A stretch of DNA of 50,375 nt from SAR202 cluster bacterium bin127 (GCA_002239045.1 MPNN01000014.1:1-50375); one strand, 5' to 3'; positions 9,125 to 17,494 are shown, counted from the first letter of the stretch. Notes: generated by a model from the sequence alone, not told the origin. Program-made: numbers and translations.

Positions 9125-9172
9125 TTACATTATGCACACTGTGTCAAATTACATTATGCACACTGTGTCAAA
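9125..9172. repeat. Two perfect tandem copies of a 24-bp unit
   Basis: The unit TTACATTATGCACACTGTGT plus CAAA occurs at 9125-9148 and again, without a gap, at 9149-9172. Each copy contains the near-palindrome ACACTGTGT. The pair lies between two divergent genes, 50 bases upstream of the extended -10 at 9222. It could be a double operator or a recent slippage duplication. Confidence 0.9.
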
Positions 9173-9221
9173 CACGCTGGTGCATAGTCGCCTCTGAAGT
9201 TCACAGTCGAGCGATTCAGTT

Positions 9222-9229
9222 GGTATAAT
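9222..9229 (+). promoter_or_regulatory. Extended -10 promoter for the DUF1800 cassette
   Basis: TGG followed by a perfect TATAAT (9224-9229) forms an extended -10 element. The -35 position 17 bases upstream (TCACAG, 9201-9206) is poor, as is usual for extended -10 promoters. Transcription would start near 9236, about 35 bases before the ATG at 9271. Confidence 0.6.
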
Positions 9230-9270
9230 CCTGCGCAACTGGGCAAGCTTGGAATCAATCGGGGTAAGCG

Positions 9271-10698
9271 ATGAGCACGAACGAATTGCAATTAATGGCA
9301 CACCTGATGCGACGGGCTGGCTTCGGAGCGTCTCGAGAAGAACTCGAATCCCTCGTCGAACAGGGATACGACGAGACGGTCGAGAAGCTTCTCGATTCTG
9401 AAAACCCAAGCTCCATGGATATCGATCTGATCCGTCGTTACCATCCAGACCATATGGGGATGATGGGCAACAACATCGGCTCCCATTGGATGTATCGCAT
9501 GATCTCGACTGATGCGCCATTGCGCGAGAAGACGGCGCTTTTCTGGCACGGCATCTTCGCCACTGGCTACGCCAAACTCGCTAACGGCAAGGTGTTGCAC
9601 GACCAGATCAGGATGTTCGCCCGTCACGGAATGGGCAAATTCGATGACATGCTGGTGGAGCTTTCAAAAGACCCCGCAATGATCGTCTGGCTTGACAATT
9701 GCGAGAATCACAACGGCGCGATCAACGAAAACTATGGGCGCGAGTTGCTAGAACTATTCTCGATGGGCGTCGGTCACTACTCCGAACAGGACATCAAAGA
9801 AGCGGCCAGAGCGTTCACCGGTTGGACGATTGGCAACACCGACTACATGACCCTCAAGTCGATGCGTGACTCCATTTGGCCGTATGGGCGCCTCTCGTTC
9901 CATTTCGAGTTCAAGCCTGACGACCACGACTACGGTGAGAAAGAGTTCTTAGGCCGCAAAGGAAACTTCGACGGTCAAGACATTATTGACATCATCTGCG
10001 AGCAAGAAGCCACCGCGCGTTTCCTCGCGCGCCACATGTACAGCTTCTTTGTCGCAGACGAACCTCCGGTTCCCGAGTGGCCGTACAAACCGCCACGCGA
10101 TCAGGAAGCGATTGACATTCTCGCCAAGGCGTATTTTGATAGCGGTTACAGCGTCAAGGAGATGCTGCGAGTGCTGTTCAAATCCGACTTCTTCAAATCC
10201 GAAGACGTCTGGTACCAGCGCGTCAAGAGCCCGGCCGAGTTGATGGTCGGCGTTCTCAAGTTGACCGGGGAGTTTCCGCGGCCTAAAGAGGAGATGATTC
10301 AGACTCACCTGCACACCGTCTTCATGGGGCAACACTTGATGAACCCACCGTCGGTGGAAGGATGGCATTGGGGCACAGAGTGGATCGATTCAGGTGCATT
10401 GGTAGAACGCGTCAACTTTGCGTCGGAGCGATTGGGCAATCTTGAAAGCCCAGGTGTCCAGAGCATGGTTGACAGCGTTGTAGAAGAAGCTGAGAACGGG
10501 GATCCAGCGGAACTCGTCGACCGGGCGCTCGAGCAACTTTCGCTGACGCACGTCACCGACATAACCCGCGAATCCTTGATCGAATTCGTTGAACAGAACG
10601 ATGAGATGGCGGGTAACAATGGCGGTCAAACCCCACGCGAACGGGCAGCCAACGCCATCAAGATCGTGGCCGCCACCCCTGAGTTCCAAAGGGCCTGA
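9271..10698 (+). CDS. DUF1800 family protein
   Basis: 475 residues matching the DUF1800 family from its start: MAHLMRRAGFGASREELE, then HWMYRMISTDAPLREKTALFWHG, HDQIRMFARHGMGKFDDML, INENYGRELLELFSMGVGHYSEQDIKEAARAFTGW, and late VKSPAELMVGVLKLTG and MNPPSVEGW. The biochemical role of the family is not established. It is almost always paired with a DUF1501 protein, as here (11862-12992), with an NHL propeller between them. No signal peptide is visible. The ATG at 9271 has only a weak upstream purine stretch (GGGGTAAG). Confidence 0.92.
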   Translation: MSTNELQLMAHLMRRAGFGASREELESLVEQGYDETVEKLLDSENPSSMDIDLIRRYHPDHMGMMGNNIGSHWMYRMISTDAPLREKTALFWHGIFATGYAKLANGKVLHDQIRMFARHGMGKFDDMLVELSKDPAMIVWLDNCENHNGAINENYGRELLELFSMGVGHYSEQDIKEAARAFTGWTIGNTDYMTLKSMRDSIWPYGRLSFHFEFKPDDHDYGEKEFLGRKGNFDGQDIIDIICEQEATARFLARHMYSFFVADEPPVPEWPYKPPRDQEAIDILAKAYFDSGYSVKEMLRVLFKSDFFKSEDVWYQRVKSPAELMVGVLKLTGEFPRPKEEMIQTHLHTVFMGQHLMNPPSVEGWHWGTEWIDSGALVERVNFASERLGNLESPGVQSMVDSVVEEAENGDPAELVDRALEQLSLTHVTDITRESLIEFVEQNDEMAGNNGGQTPRERAANAIKIVAATPEFQRA

Positions 10699-10771
10699 TC
10701 CGCTCGAGCAACCCTGATCGAAATCAAGACTCAAACTTCGCACCTAGCGGCGTATTGATAGAGACAAAACG

Positions 10772-11794
10772 ATGGCCAATTCCCAAGAAAAGACCGGGCG
10801 GCTTGAATATAACCGCACCATCGGAGTCACCGCGATGTTCGGCCGTGGCTTCTACTATCCAGTCGACATCGTCGCCGATGAGGACGACCGTCTTTACGTG
10901 CTCAATCGTTCTTCTGACGGAGACAAACGAGGGGTTCGGGTCACCATAATGAACCTCGAAGAGGACTACTTCGGAATCTTCGGCGCTTGGGGTGCCGAGA
11001 ATGGACAGTTCACTTGGCCCAACTCGATCACCATCGACGGTGAACGGCGGATCATCATCAGCGACGACTACCTCAACCGCATAACTGTGATGTCCACCGA
11101 CGGAGACTTCATTGAAAAGTGGGGCGAACTCGGTTCCGAAGAAGGAAAACTCGACGGGCCAAGCGGTCTCACGTTCAACGACGATGAGCTTTTCATCGCC
11201 GACCATCGGAACAACCGCATACAACGGTTTACGTCCGACGGCGACTACAAAGGCACTTTCGGAAGACCCGGCTCCGATGTAGGCGAATTCAACATGCCGT
11301 GGGGGATCTCTTCCGGTCGGGACGGAAGCGTGCTGGTCGCCGATTGGGGCAACGACCGAATCCAAAAATTGACTCCCGACGGCGAAGTCGTGTCCTCGGT
11401 CGGAACATCTGGTGAAGGTGAAGGCGAACTCCACCGTCCGTCGAGCGCATGCGAAGACGATGACGGATATGTCTACGTTGCCGACTGGGGCAACCACCGG
11501 ATTCAAGTCTTCGATCCCGACGGCGAATTCGTCCAAGCAAATCGCGGACAGGCCACGATCTCAAAGTGGTCGCAAGCATTCCTTGACACCAACAAAGAAG
11601 AGGCCGCCGCACGAGCAGAGGCGAACCTTGACCTCGATCCAGACCTATTCGAGAGAGATGCGAACGAAGAGTCTTCTCACATCGAGAAGTACTTCTGGGG
11701 ACCGTCGTCGATCAGATTGATAGGCGACCACGTCTACGTCGTCGATACTGTTCGACACAGAATCCAAGTATTTGACATAGTCACAACCGATTAA
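10772..11794 (+). CDS. NHL-repeat beta-propeller protein
   Basis: 340 residues with about six NHL blades. The recurring pattern is PxxIxxxxDGxxxVxDxxNxRIQxF, for example ADHRNNRIQRFTSDGDYKGTFG, VADWGNDRIQKLTPDGEVVSSVG, VADWGNHRIQVFDPDGEFV and VVDTVRHRIQVFD. NHL propellers generally act as binding platforms, or sometimes as lyases. There is no signal peptide and no catalytic signature. The gene follows DUF1800 by 73 bases and precedes DUF1501 by 67, so all three are likely one transcript. Confidence 0.9.
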   Translation: MANSQEKTGRLEYNRTIGVTAMFGRGFYYPVDIVADEDDRLYVLNRSSDGDKRGVRVTIMNLEEDYFGIFGAWGAENGQFTWPNSITIDGERRIIISDDYLNRITVMSTDGDFIEKWGELGSEEGKLDGPSGLTFNDDELFIADHRNNRIQRFTSDGDYKGTFGRPGSDVGEFNMPWGISSGRDGSVLVADWGNDRIQKLTPDGEVVSSVGTSGEGEGELHRPSSACEDDDGYVYVADWGNHRIQVFDPDGEFVQANRGQATISKWSQAFLDTNKEEAAARAEANLDLDPDLFERDANEESSHIEKYFWGPSSIRLIGDHVYVVDTVRHRIQVFDIVTTD

Positions 11795-11861
11795 CGAGAG
11801 AAATCGCCCCTAACGCAATCGAAGCGGAGCCCGAACCCGGCCTGCTCTCAGGAGGAAACTA

Positions 11862-12992
11862 ATGAATTCCCAACGCGACCCAGCCTTGGTCGTAATCCAG
11901 CTATCCGGCGGGAACGACGCATTGAACACCGTGGTGCCTTACACCAACGGCATTTATCAAGACTCTCGAAGGGCGATTCGACTGGAGGAAAACGAGGTCA
12001 TCGATCTCGATGGCAAACTCGGCTTGCACCCGAGCATGGGTCCGATCAAGGATCTCTGGGACGACGGCAATGTGGCCATCGTAAACGGCATCGGATATCC
12101 CAAACCAAACCGGTCCCACTTCCGGTCAATGGACATCTGGCACACCGCAGAATCGGTAGACGTCGCACCCGACGGCTGGTTAGGACGCACGATCCGCGAA
12201 ATCGACCCCAACCATCAAAACGTCGTTGCCGGTGTCAATTTCGGGCGTGGCCTACCTCGTGCTCTTCACTGCAAAGGCGTACCGGTCGCATCGGTGGGAA
12301 ACCTGGCGACCTACGGGTTAATGCCAGACATCGAAGATACCGCCACCCGCGATCTGGCGCTAAATATCTTTACTCGAATGTACGGCCCCGCCGAAGGCAG
12401 GGACGCGATCCTAGATGCGATCGGCGAAACCGGAATGAGCGCCTACCTCGGCGCCGATATCCTCCGAGCAGCGCCTGCACAATACCACTCATCCATTGAG
12501 TACGCAGATAACCAGGTCGCCCAAGCGATGAGGGACATCGCACAGGTAATGTTCGCCGACGTTGGCACCCGCGTCTTCTATACGCAGCATGGTAGCTACG
12601 ACACTCACTCCGGCGAACTGATAAATCACGCCAACCTTTGGAACGAACTGTCCATCGCCGTTGGCGATTTCTTCGCCGACCTGGAGGAGCACGGGCGCGG
12701 AGACGAAGCAATCGTGATGGTCTTCAGCGAGTTTGGCCGCAGGATCGACGACAACGGGTCCGGTACCGACCACGGTTCAGGCGGCGTAGCATTCGTGATG
12801 GGCTCGAACGTCAAAGGCGGCCTGTACGGCGAATATCCATCTCTCGAACCCATCGACCAAGTCGAAGGTGACATGGCCTACAACAACGACTTCCGGGGCC
12901 TTTACTCAACGCTTCTAGACGGATGGATGGGCGTCGACCCGCATCCCATCCTCGGCGGAACCTTCGAACAATTCGACATGATTGCGCGGTAG
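11862..12992 (+). CDS. DUF1501 family protein
   Basis: 376 residues. Motifs typical of DUF1501 include VVIQLSGGNDALNTVVPY, LHPSMGPIKDLWDDGNVAIVNGIGYPKPNRSHFRSMDIWHTA, FSEFGRRIDDNGSGTDHGSGG, and a late WMGVDP. The family is related to alkaline-phosphatase-type sulfohydrolases and usually carries a Tat signal. Here the protein starts immediately at the first core strand (MNSQRDPALVVIQLSGG), so it appears cytosolic. The start is well supported by GGAGG at 11851-11855, six bases before the ATG. It forms a cassette with the DUF1800 and NHL genes. Confidence 0.92.
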   Translation: MNSQRDPALVVIQLSGGNDALNTVVPYTNGIYQDSRRAIRLEENEVIDLDGKLGLHPSMGPIKDLWDDGNVAIVNGIGYPKPNRSHFRSMDIWHTAESVDVAPDGWLGRTIREIDPNHQNVVAGVNFGRGLPRALHCKGVPVASVGNLATYGLMPDIEDTATRDLALNIFTRMYGPAEGRDAILDAIGETGMSAYLGADILRAAPAQYHSSIEYADNQVAQAMRDIAQVMFADVGTRVFYTQHGSYDTHSGELINHANLWNELSIAVGDFFADLEEHGRGDEAIVMVFSEFGRRIDDNGSGTDHGSGGVAFVMGSNVKGGLYGEYPSLEPIDQVEGDMAYNNDFRGLYSTLLDGWMGVDPHPILGGTFEQFDMIAR

Positions 12993-13167
12993 ACAGCCCT
13001 CGCATCAGCGAACCTTGCGAAAATTCCTTGTGTGCGACGGATCAGAGCCTTCGCATGCGTGTTTAGTCGCTAACCACCTGACCTTATGCGAATCGTGTTG
13101 CACGCCGCGACCCTCAAATGTAGTTTCGCTAGCAATTTGCAGAGGCCGACGGTGATTTCAAGAAGAT

Positions 13168-13545
13168 ATGGGTGACGCGGAACGTTCGAACATACAACTT
13201 ATGCGACGCATGGTAAACGTGTTCAGCACTGGCGATTTATCGAGTGTTAAATCTCTAGTCTCACTCAACTACGTTGATCATCAAGGGATCGGTGGTTCGA
13301 AATTATACGGTCCGAAAGGGTTTGCACACGTTGTCACGCTTTTTAGGCAAGCGCGTCCGCGACTCAGAGTAACCATTGAAACGCTAACCGCCAACGGCAA
13401 TCATGTGGAGGCGAAGCTGATTTGGTGCGACCCAGGTCCAAAGGCTGGTCCGGATTCAAGGTGCGCGTATGAAAAACGGACAATCGAGATCGTCCGCTTC
13501 GCCAACGGGCAAGCTGTAGAGCATTGGGGCCGACAGGTGGACTGA
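13168..13545 (+). CDS. SnoaL-like / ester cyclase family protein
   Basis: 125 residues with the NTF2-like alpha+beta pattern of SnoaL-type proteins: NIQLMRRMVNVFSTGDLSSVKSLVSLNYVDHQ, GPKGFAHVVTLFRQARPRLRVTIETLTANGNHVEAKLIW, and a final VRFANGQAVEHWGRQVD. These are small pocket-forming proteins; substrates vary and cannot be read from the sequence. A possible promoter is TTGCAC (13098-13103) with a 17-base gap to TAGTTT (13121-13126), which is weak. Two hairpins follow, the second a good terminator. Confidence 0.75.
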   Translation: MGDAERSNIQLMRRMVNVFSTGDLSSVKSLVSLNYVDHQGIGGSKLYGPKGFAHVVTLFRQARPRLRVTIETLTANGNHVEAKLIWCDPGPKAGPDSRCAYEKRTIEIVRFANGQAVEHWGRQVD

Positions 13546-13573
13546 TCCGTCCAACATGCGTGCACACATCGGG

Positions 13574-13634
13574 CGTTCAGTATCAATCTGAACGATCGGG
13601 ACGCGACCTTTCCAAACGGTCGCGTCGGTTTTGT
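13574..13634 (+). terminator. Double hairpin ending in a Rho-independent terminator
   Basis: First hairpin: CGTTCAG (13574-13580) / CTGAACG (13588-13594). Second: GACGCGACC (13600-13608) pairs with GGTCGCGTC (13618-13626) around a 9-base loop, followed by GGTTTTG. It sits 29 bases past the SnoaL-like stop and also lies just past the end of the convergent vapC. Confidence 0.75.
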
Positions 13635-13636
13635 CC

Positions 13637-14023
13637 TCACCAAAGCCGTTTCACACCGTAGCGATCAAACAGCGCCTCGTTGGAGACCAGCGCCAGATTC
13701 TCGGTCATCGCTTGAGCGATTAATATCCTGTCAAATGGATCGCGATGGGGACCCGCCAACGAACCTGCACGATCGCCATGTTTGACGGTAATCGGAAGTT
13801 GGCTGAACCCTTGAAGCGCGATCGTGCTAACCATGTCATATGCCATTGCATCTGCCTCGGGTAATTTGCCCAACCGATATTTGGTCGCGATCTCCCAAGC
13901 AGTCGCAGCACTTACGAAAACTGTATTGGAACTGTCGATAATAGCGGCGTACGCCGCACTTGAAAGACGTCTGCTGTCCGCTATCCACCAAAGGAACGCG
14001 TGCGTGTCCAACAGAACTCGCAC
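13637..14023 (-). CDS. vapC: VapC-like PIN-domain toxin
   Basis: 128 residues of a PIN-domain ribonuclease. The first acidic residue is in MRVLLDTHAFLWW. The middle helix, SAATAWEIATKYRLGKL, carries the conserved Glu, and DPFDRILIAQAM with LVSNEALFDRY completes the acidic metal site. This is the PIN subgroup of VapC toxins that begins LLDTHxxLWW. The GTG start at 14023 follows the antitoxin TAA by two bases, so translation is coupled. Substrate RNA cannot be predicted. Confidence 0.9.
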   Translation of the reverse strand: MRVLLDTHAFLWWIADSRRLSSAAYAAIIDSSNTVFVSAATAWEIATKYRLGKLPEADAMAYDMVSTIALQGFSQLPITVKHGDRAGSLAGPHRDPFDRILIAQAMTENLALVSNEALFDRYGVKRLW

Positions 14024-14025
14024 GG

Positions 14026-14259
14026 TTAATCACCCTCCCACAACCGCAACTCATCCTCCGGCAGTGGGTCGAAAAAGCTGTCCGGTATCGTGATCTTGCC
14101 TTTTAAGATGTCTGGCTGTCGTTTGCCTTGCTGAATGACAGCAACTAGTTGAGCAACCGGTTTCCCATTGCGGGCGATGACGACCTCCTCCCCTGCTTCA
14201 ACGTCAATTAGCAACCGTGAAAGATGTGTCTTCGCCTCATGTACGTTCACCGTGACCAT
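14026..14259 (-). CDS. vapB: Phd/YefM-type antitoxin
   Basis: 77 residues from the ATG at 14259. The N-terminal VNVHEAKTHLSRLLIDVEAGEEVVIARNGKPVAQLV is the Phd/YefM DNA-binding fold. The C-terminal tail, DSFFDPLPEDELRLWEGD, is the usual toxin-wrapping segment for LLDTHxxLWW PIN toxins. AAAGGAG at 14266-14272 lies six bases from the ATG; the GTG one codon upstream would be too close. The promoter and a palindrome directly upstream suggest autoregulation. Confidence 0.9.
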   Translation of the reverse strand: MVTVNVHEAKTHLSRLLIDVEAGEEVVIARNGKPVAQLVAVIQQGKRQPDILKGKITIPDSFFDPLPEDELRLWEGD

Positions 14260-14279
14260 CACCGACTCCTTTAGGATTC

Positions 14280-14294
14280 AATTAGCTAATTATA
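14280..14294 (-). promoter_or_regulatory. vapBC -10 element overlapping a palindromic operator
   Basis: On the minus strand a perfect TATAAT (14294-14289) overlaps the perfect 12-bp palindrome AATTAGCTAATT (14280-14291). A repressor bound here would block the promoter, as is usual for autoregulated toxin-antitoxin pairs. No good -35 is visible. Confidence 0.6.
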
Positions 14295-14390
14295 TGACTA
14301 ACTGCGATTCGGCGCAGAAACTTGGGGCAGTCGCCACCCATAACGTTAGCCTTAATCATCTTGTCATTCATTCAAGGTAGCGTGAAATGG

Positions 14391-14464
14391 TGGGCGATGG
14401 AGGACTCGAACCTCCGACCTCATGCGTGTGAAGCATGCGCTCTAACCAGCTGAGCTAACCGCCC
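14391..14464 (-). tRNA. tRNA-Val (CAC)
   Basis: A minus-strand cloverleaf with acceptor GGGCGGT...TCGCCC plus A. The anticodon stem CATGC/GCATG encloses loop TTCACAC, giving anticodon CAC. The T arm is GGAGG-TTCGAGT-CCTCC. CCA is not encoded. Confidence 0.93.
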
Positions 14465-14528
14465 GTCACCAGAATATGCGGCACGTTTGCCGATCCCCAT
14501 CATCCAGAGGTCCGCTAGTCTGGAGGTG

Positions 14529-14605
14529 TGGTGGCGATGACAAGACTCGAACTTGTGACCTAGCGCTTATGAAGCGCTCGCTCTAACCTGCTGAGCTACA
14601 TCGCC
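14529..14605 (-). tRNA. tRNA-Met (CAT)
   Basis: A minus-strand cloverleaf with acceptor GGCGATG...CATCGCC, A discriminator and encoded CCA. The anticodon stem AGCGC/GCGCT encloses loop TTCATAA, giving anticodon CAT. The G1-C72 pair argues against an initiator. Elongator Met is the most likely identity, but a lysidine-modified tRNA-Ile cannot be excluded by eye. Confidence 0.88.
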
Positions 14606-14710
14606 GCCGTTGAAACGACCCTCAAAACACCCTCGCACCGTACTCACTATGGTACCCACCCCAATCCGTTCGGTCAAGAATGGGAGTGTTATCGGCACGG
14701 CTTGTTTTCC

Positions 14711-14738
14711 CTGGGTTCCGGCCCTCGCCGGAATGACG
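14711..14738. repeat. REP-like palindromic repeat
   Basis: CTGGGTTCCGGCCCTCGCCG followed by GAATGACG. It is the inverse of the CGTCATTCCxGCG..CGCxGGAATCCAG family also present at 40586, 48312 and 48380. It lies just past the stop of the RNase H-MoaC gene. Confidence 0.7.
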
Positions 14739-14746
14739 CGTGGGTC

Positions 14747-15808
14747 TTATCCGGCCACGTAATCCCCGCTCTTGCCGCCACTCTTCCGCAACAACCGCAA
14801 ATTCGTCACTCGAATGCCACGCTCAGCAGACTTGCACATATCGTAAACCGTCAATCCAGCAACCGAAGCGGCGGTCATTGCCTCCATCTCCACACCCGTT
14901 CGCCACGTCGCGCGCGCCGTAGCCTCGATCCGCAATCCGGAACCGTCGGCCAACTCCTCAATGTCAACCTCAATCTGAGATATTGGGATGTTGTGACACA
15001 TCGGAATCAGTTCTGACGTTTGCTTCCCTCCTATCACTCCGGCAAGTTTCGCCGTCGTCACGACGTCACCTTTTCCGATCCCGCCAGACCGTATCAACGA
15101 CAGCGTCTTTTTCGTCATCAACACTTCACACTCAGCGGTAGCGACACGCTCGGTAATCGCCTTGCCACCAACGTCTACCATGCGCGCCTCACCCGATTGA
15201 TTCAAATGAGTCAGTTCCGGCTCCAACGCCAAATCGACATCTTGGATCTTCGAATCGACCGCTGCGACTAATCTCTCGAACGGTGTCGATTGTGCGGCCA
15301 ACGCGTTTCCTTTTCGTTCGTAGCCGGTATCGACGAGCTGCTCGCGTTCCGACAACCTCGACACTTCACCCACCATCGCATCACATCGCTCGTTTTGACG
15401 ATGGCCAGCGTGACCCTTGACCCACTGAAACACGACATCTCGACCTTCAACGGCGTCGAGCAATCGACCCCACAGATCAGGATTTAACGCCATTTCACCC
15501 TTCGCGTTCCGACGCCAACCGTTCGACCGCCATCTTCTCGCCCAACCCTTCGACATTCCGTCAACCACATATCGAGAGTCCGTTACGACCTCGGTGCAAC
15601 GTCCAGCACCTAGGTCGGCGGTGCTCTCAAGCCCGGCGATGACTCCCATCAACTCCATCCGGTTATTCGTCGTCCGTCGATACCCCTTCGACAGATTCCA
15701 ACTCCCGCCGTTGGCTTCTATCACGACACCAAATCCACCCGGACCGGGATTGCCGATCGCACCGCCGTCTGAGTAAATGAAGAGATCTGGTCGCGAACTC
15801 GAAGTCAT
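14747..15808 (-). CDS. RNase HI-MoaC fusion protein
   Basis: 353 residues from the ATG at 15808 (a GTG three codons upstream is possible). Residues about 8-155 are a complete RNase HI: SDGG (D14), TTNNRMEL (E52), TDSRY (D77), KGHAGH (H132) and NERCD (D143), plus the basic GWARRW-NGWRR handle. Residues about 198-353 are a complete MoaC, cyclic pyranopterin monophosphate synthase: MVDVGGK, KGDVVTTAKLAG, LIPMCHNI, GVEMEAMTAASVAGLTVYDMCK with its conserved lysines, and a final SGDYVAG. A linker of about 40 residues joins them. One half removes RNA from RNA/DNA hybrids; the other makes the second molybdopterin intermediate. moaA is two genes upstream on the same strand, so the MoaC half is plausibly functional. 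I know of no standard role for this fusion. Confidence 0.9.
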   Translation of the reverse strand: MTSSSRPDLFIYSDGGAIGNPGPGGFGVVIEANGGSWNLSKGYRRTTNNRMELMGVIAGLESTADLGAGRCTEVVTDSRYVVDGMSKGWARRWRSNGWRRNAKGEMALNPDLWGRLLDAVEGRDVVFQWVKGHAGHRQNERCDAMVGEVSRLSEREQLVDTGYERKGNALAAQSTPFERLVAAVDSKIQDVDLALEPELTHLNQSGEARMVDVGGKAITERVATAECEVLMTKKTLSLIRSGGIGKGDVVTTAKLAGVIGGKQTSELIPMCHNIPISQIEVDIEELADGSGLRIEATARATWRTGVEMEAMTAASVAGLTVYDMCKSAERGIRVTNLRLLRKSGGKSGDYVAG

Positions 15809-15912
15809 CTTGGGCACAATTCTAGTGCGTCCTTCAAAGCGCGAGGCCGAATGCGCAAAATCGCCAAGATACTCAGTGGGACCGCATTGCCGACCATCTG
15901 CGCCCAGCTGAA

Positions 15913-17409
15913 CTAGTCTTCGTACCCGTCGTCTGCCAGCAGCTTTTCCTCCGGCTGGCCGGCCGCTTCTTTGGCCAGACGGTCACACATTGCATTTTCC
16001 GACCCGAACGCTTCTCTGAATTTGGCATGGCCACGCATCCACCGGAACTCAACTCGTTTCAAGCGGTCGCTGGCAAGAAGGATGCGTTTCCACAGGTCGG
16101 TATTCTTGGCCTTCTCGCCATCCTGTTTGATCCACTGATTTTTCCGCCAACGCTTCGCCCAACCGCGCGTCATCGCGCTCACCAAATACTCGGAGTCGGT
16201 GATCAAGATCACCTTTTCAACGTCATCAATCTTTTCGTCCGATTGAAGTTTGACCAACAAATCCAAGGTTTCGGCCGCACCCATCAACTCCATGCGGTTG
16301 TTGGTGGTGTGTTTGTAGCCTTGTGACTGGCTCGCCTTTTTTCCCTTCACTTCCATGATCGCGGCCCAACCACCCGGTCCGGGGTTCTCTAACGCTGACC
16401 CATCGGTGAAAATACGGATCAACGTCCCGTCTTTGACCGCTGCTTCCTCTTGCTCCTTGAATGCCGTATCCTCCCGAACACGCTCGACCTCGCGCCTTGC
16501 CAGGCCCTCGGCTTGGCTTAACATGACATCCGAATTCGCCGAATCCATTGAGAGGCGAACTTCCACGTCGTGGCGTTGCATCAGACGTCGAAACTCTTGC
16601 CACAGATCGGCATTGCGCACACGATCGCCTTCGCGACGATTCCATTTGTTCTGTGCCCACGTATCCAACCAACCCCGGTTCACCGCGTTGGCCGTCAATT
16701 CGTGCGGAGTGTCCAGGACGATACGGAGGCCGTCCTTTCTCAACAATCGACGAGCTTCACGCATCGCATCGATGCATGCCGTAAGGTGCATACGGGCAAA
16801 ATTGGTTGTCTGGAACTTGCTCGAGACTTTCTCAAGCCGTCCCGGGATGTCGAGCTCAATGTAGTACGCGCCAACACCAGAATTGCCAACCGTTGCGGCT
16901 GCGTACGAGATATGGCAATCAGGCGCGACTTGCGACCCGTCTTCGCCATTAGATTTGGCTTCTTGTTCTCCCTTACGACCTCGTCCACCGACGTCCTGGG
17001 CAAATCGCCACTTCACTTGTTCCTGCAAATCAATGCACGACGCTAAACGCTCGAGCAAATCGCGGTGCACAACCTCCTCACCGTCGTCTTTAACCCAATC
17101 ATTGCTTCGCAGTTTCGCGAACTCGTCCGTGTTTCCTAGCGTTTCTGCGACCCAAGTCGATGGCGTGACCACTTCGACGTTCTCGCCACGCGCTTCAACA
17201 GCCTCGAAACCTTCAACCGCCGCGGTCAAGCAGCACCTGATGAAGGTCGCTCCATCGTCGACGACGCCGGCGATCGGGTCGAGTTGCTCGTCGCCAACCC
17301 GGACCATTGCGCTGTACGCGCCGAAGCCCTGCTGGGGTTGAAAATCGATGCCGCAATTGATGCGGACCGGAGCTGACGTTTCTGATTCTGTCGCTGTTTG
17401 CTGTGCCAT
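15913..17409 (-). CDS. Protein with three tandem RNase H-fold domains
   Basis: 498 residues from the ATG at 17409; a TTG six codons upstream is the alternative. The C-terminal domain (about 329-484) is a complete RNase HI: TDGSALENPGPGG (D336), TTNNRMEL (E374), TDSEY (D405), RGHAKF (H461) and CDRLAKEA (D476). The middle domain (about 164-290) keeps the fold signature (TTNFARMHLTA, VLDTPHEL, NRGWLDTWAQNKWNRREGD) but has His where the catalytic Glu should be. The N-terminal domain (about 16-140) is more degraded (FIRCCLTAAVEG, VVTPSTWVA, NDWVKDDGEE) and lacks the acidic set. The two inactive copies probably bind nucleic acid or hold structure. It lies 85 bases after moaA and 104 before the RNase HI-MoaC gene. 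Confidence 0.88.
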   Translation of the reverse strand: MAQQTATESETSAPVRINCGIDFQPQQGFGAYSAMVRVGDEQLDPIAGVVDDGATFIRCCLTAAVEGFEAVEARGENVEVVTPSTWVAETLGNTDEFAKLRSNDWVKDDGEEVVHRDLLERLASCIDLQEQVKWRFAQDVGGRGRKGEQEAKSNGEDGSQVAPDCHISYAAATVGNSGVGAYYIELDIPGRLEKVSSKFQTTNFARMHLTACIDAMREARRLLRKDGLRIVLDTPHELTANAVNRGWLDTWAQNKWNRREGDRVRNADLWQEFRRLMQRHDVEVRLSMDSANSDVMLSQAEGLARREVERVREDTAFKEQEEAAVKDGTLIRIFTDGSALENPGPGGWAAIMEVKGKKASQSQGYKHTTNNRMELMGAAETLDLLVKLQSDEKIDDVEKVILITDSEYLVSAMTRGWAKRWRKNQWIKQDGEKAKNTDLWKRILLASDRLKRVEFRWMRGHAKFREAFGSENAMCDRLAKEAAGQPEEKLLADDGYED

Positions 17410-17494
17410 AACTTCTGCGGGTTTCAATCCGTCTTAGTTTGAGAACCCGATTGAATCATCGTAAATCAAGATTCTCAACTTCGGGACACCGAAA

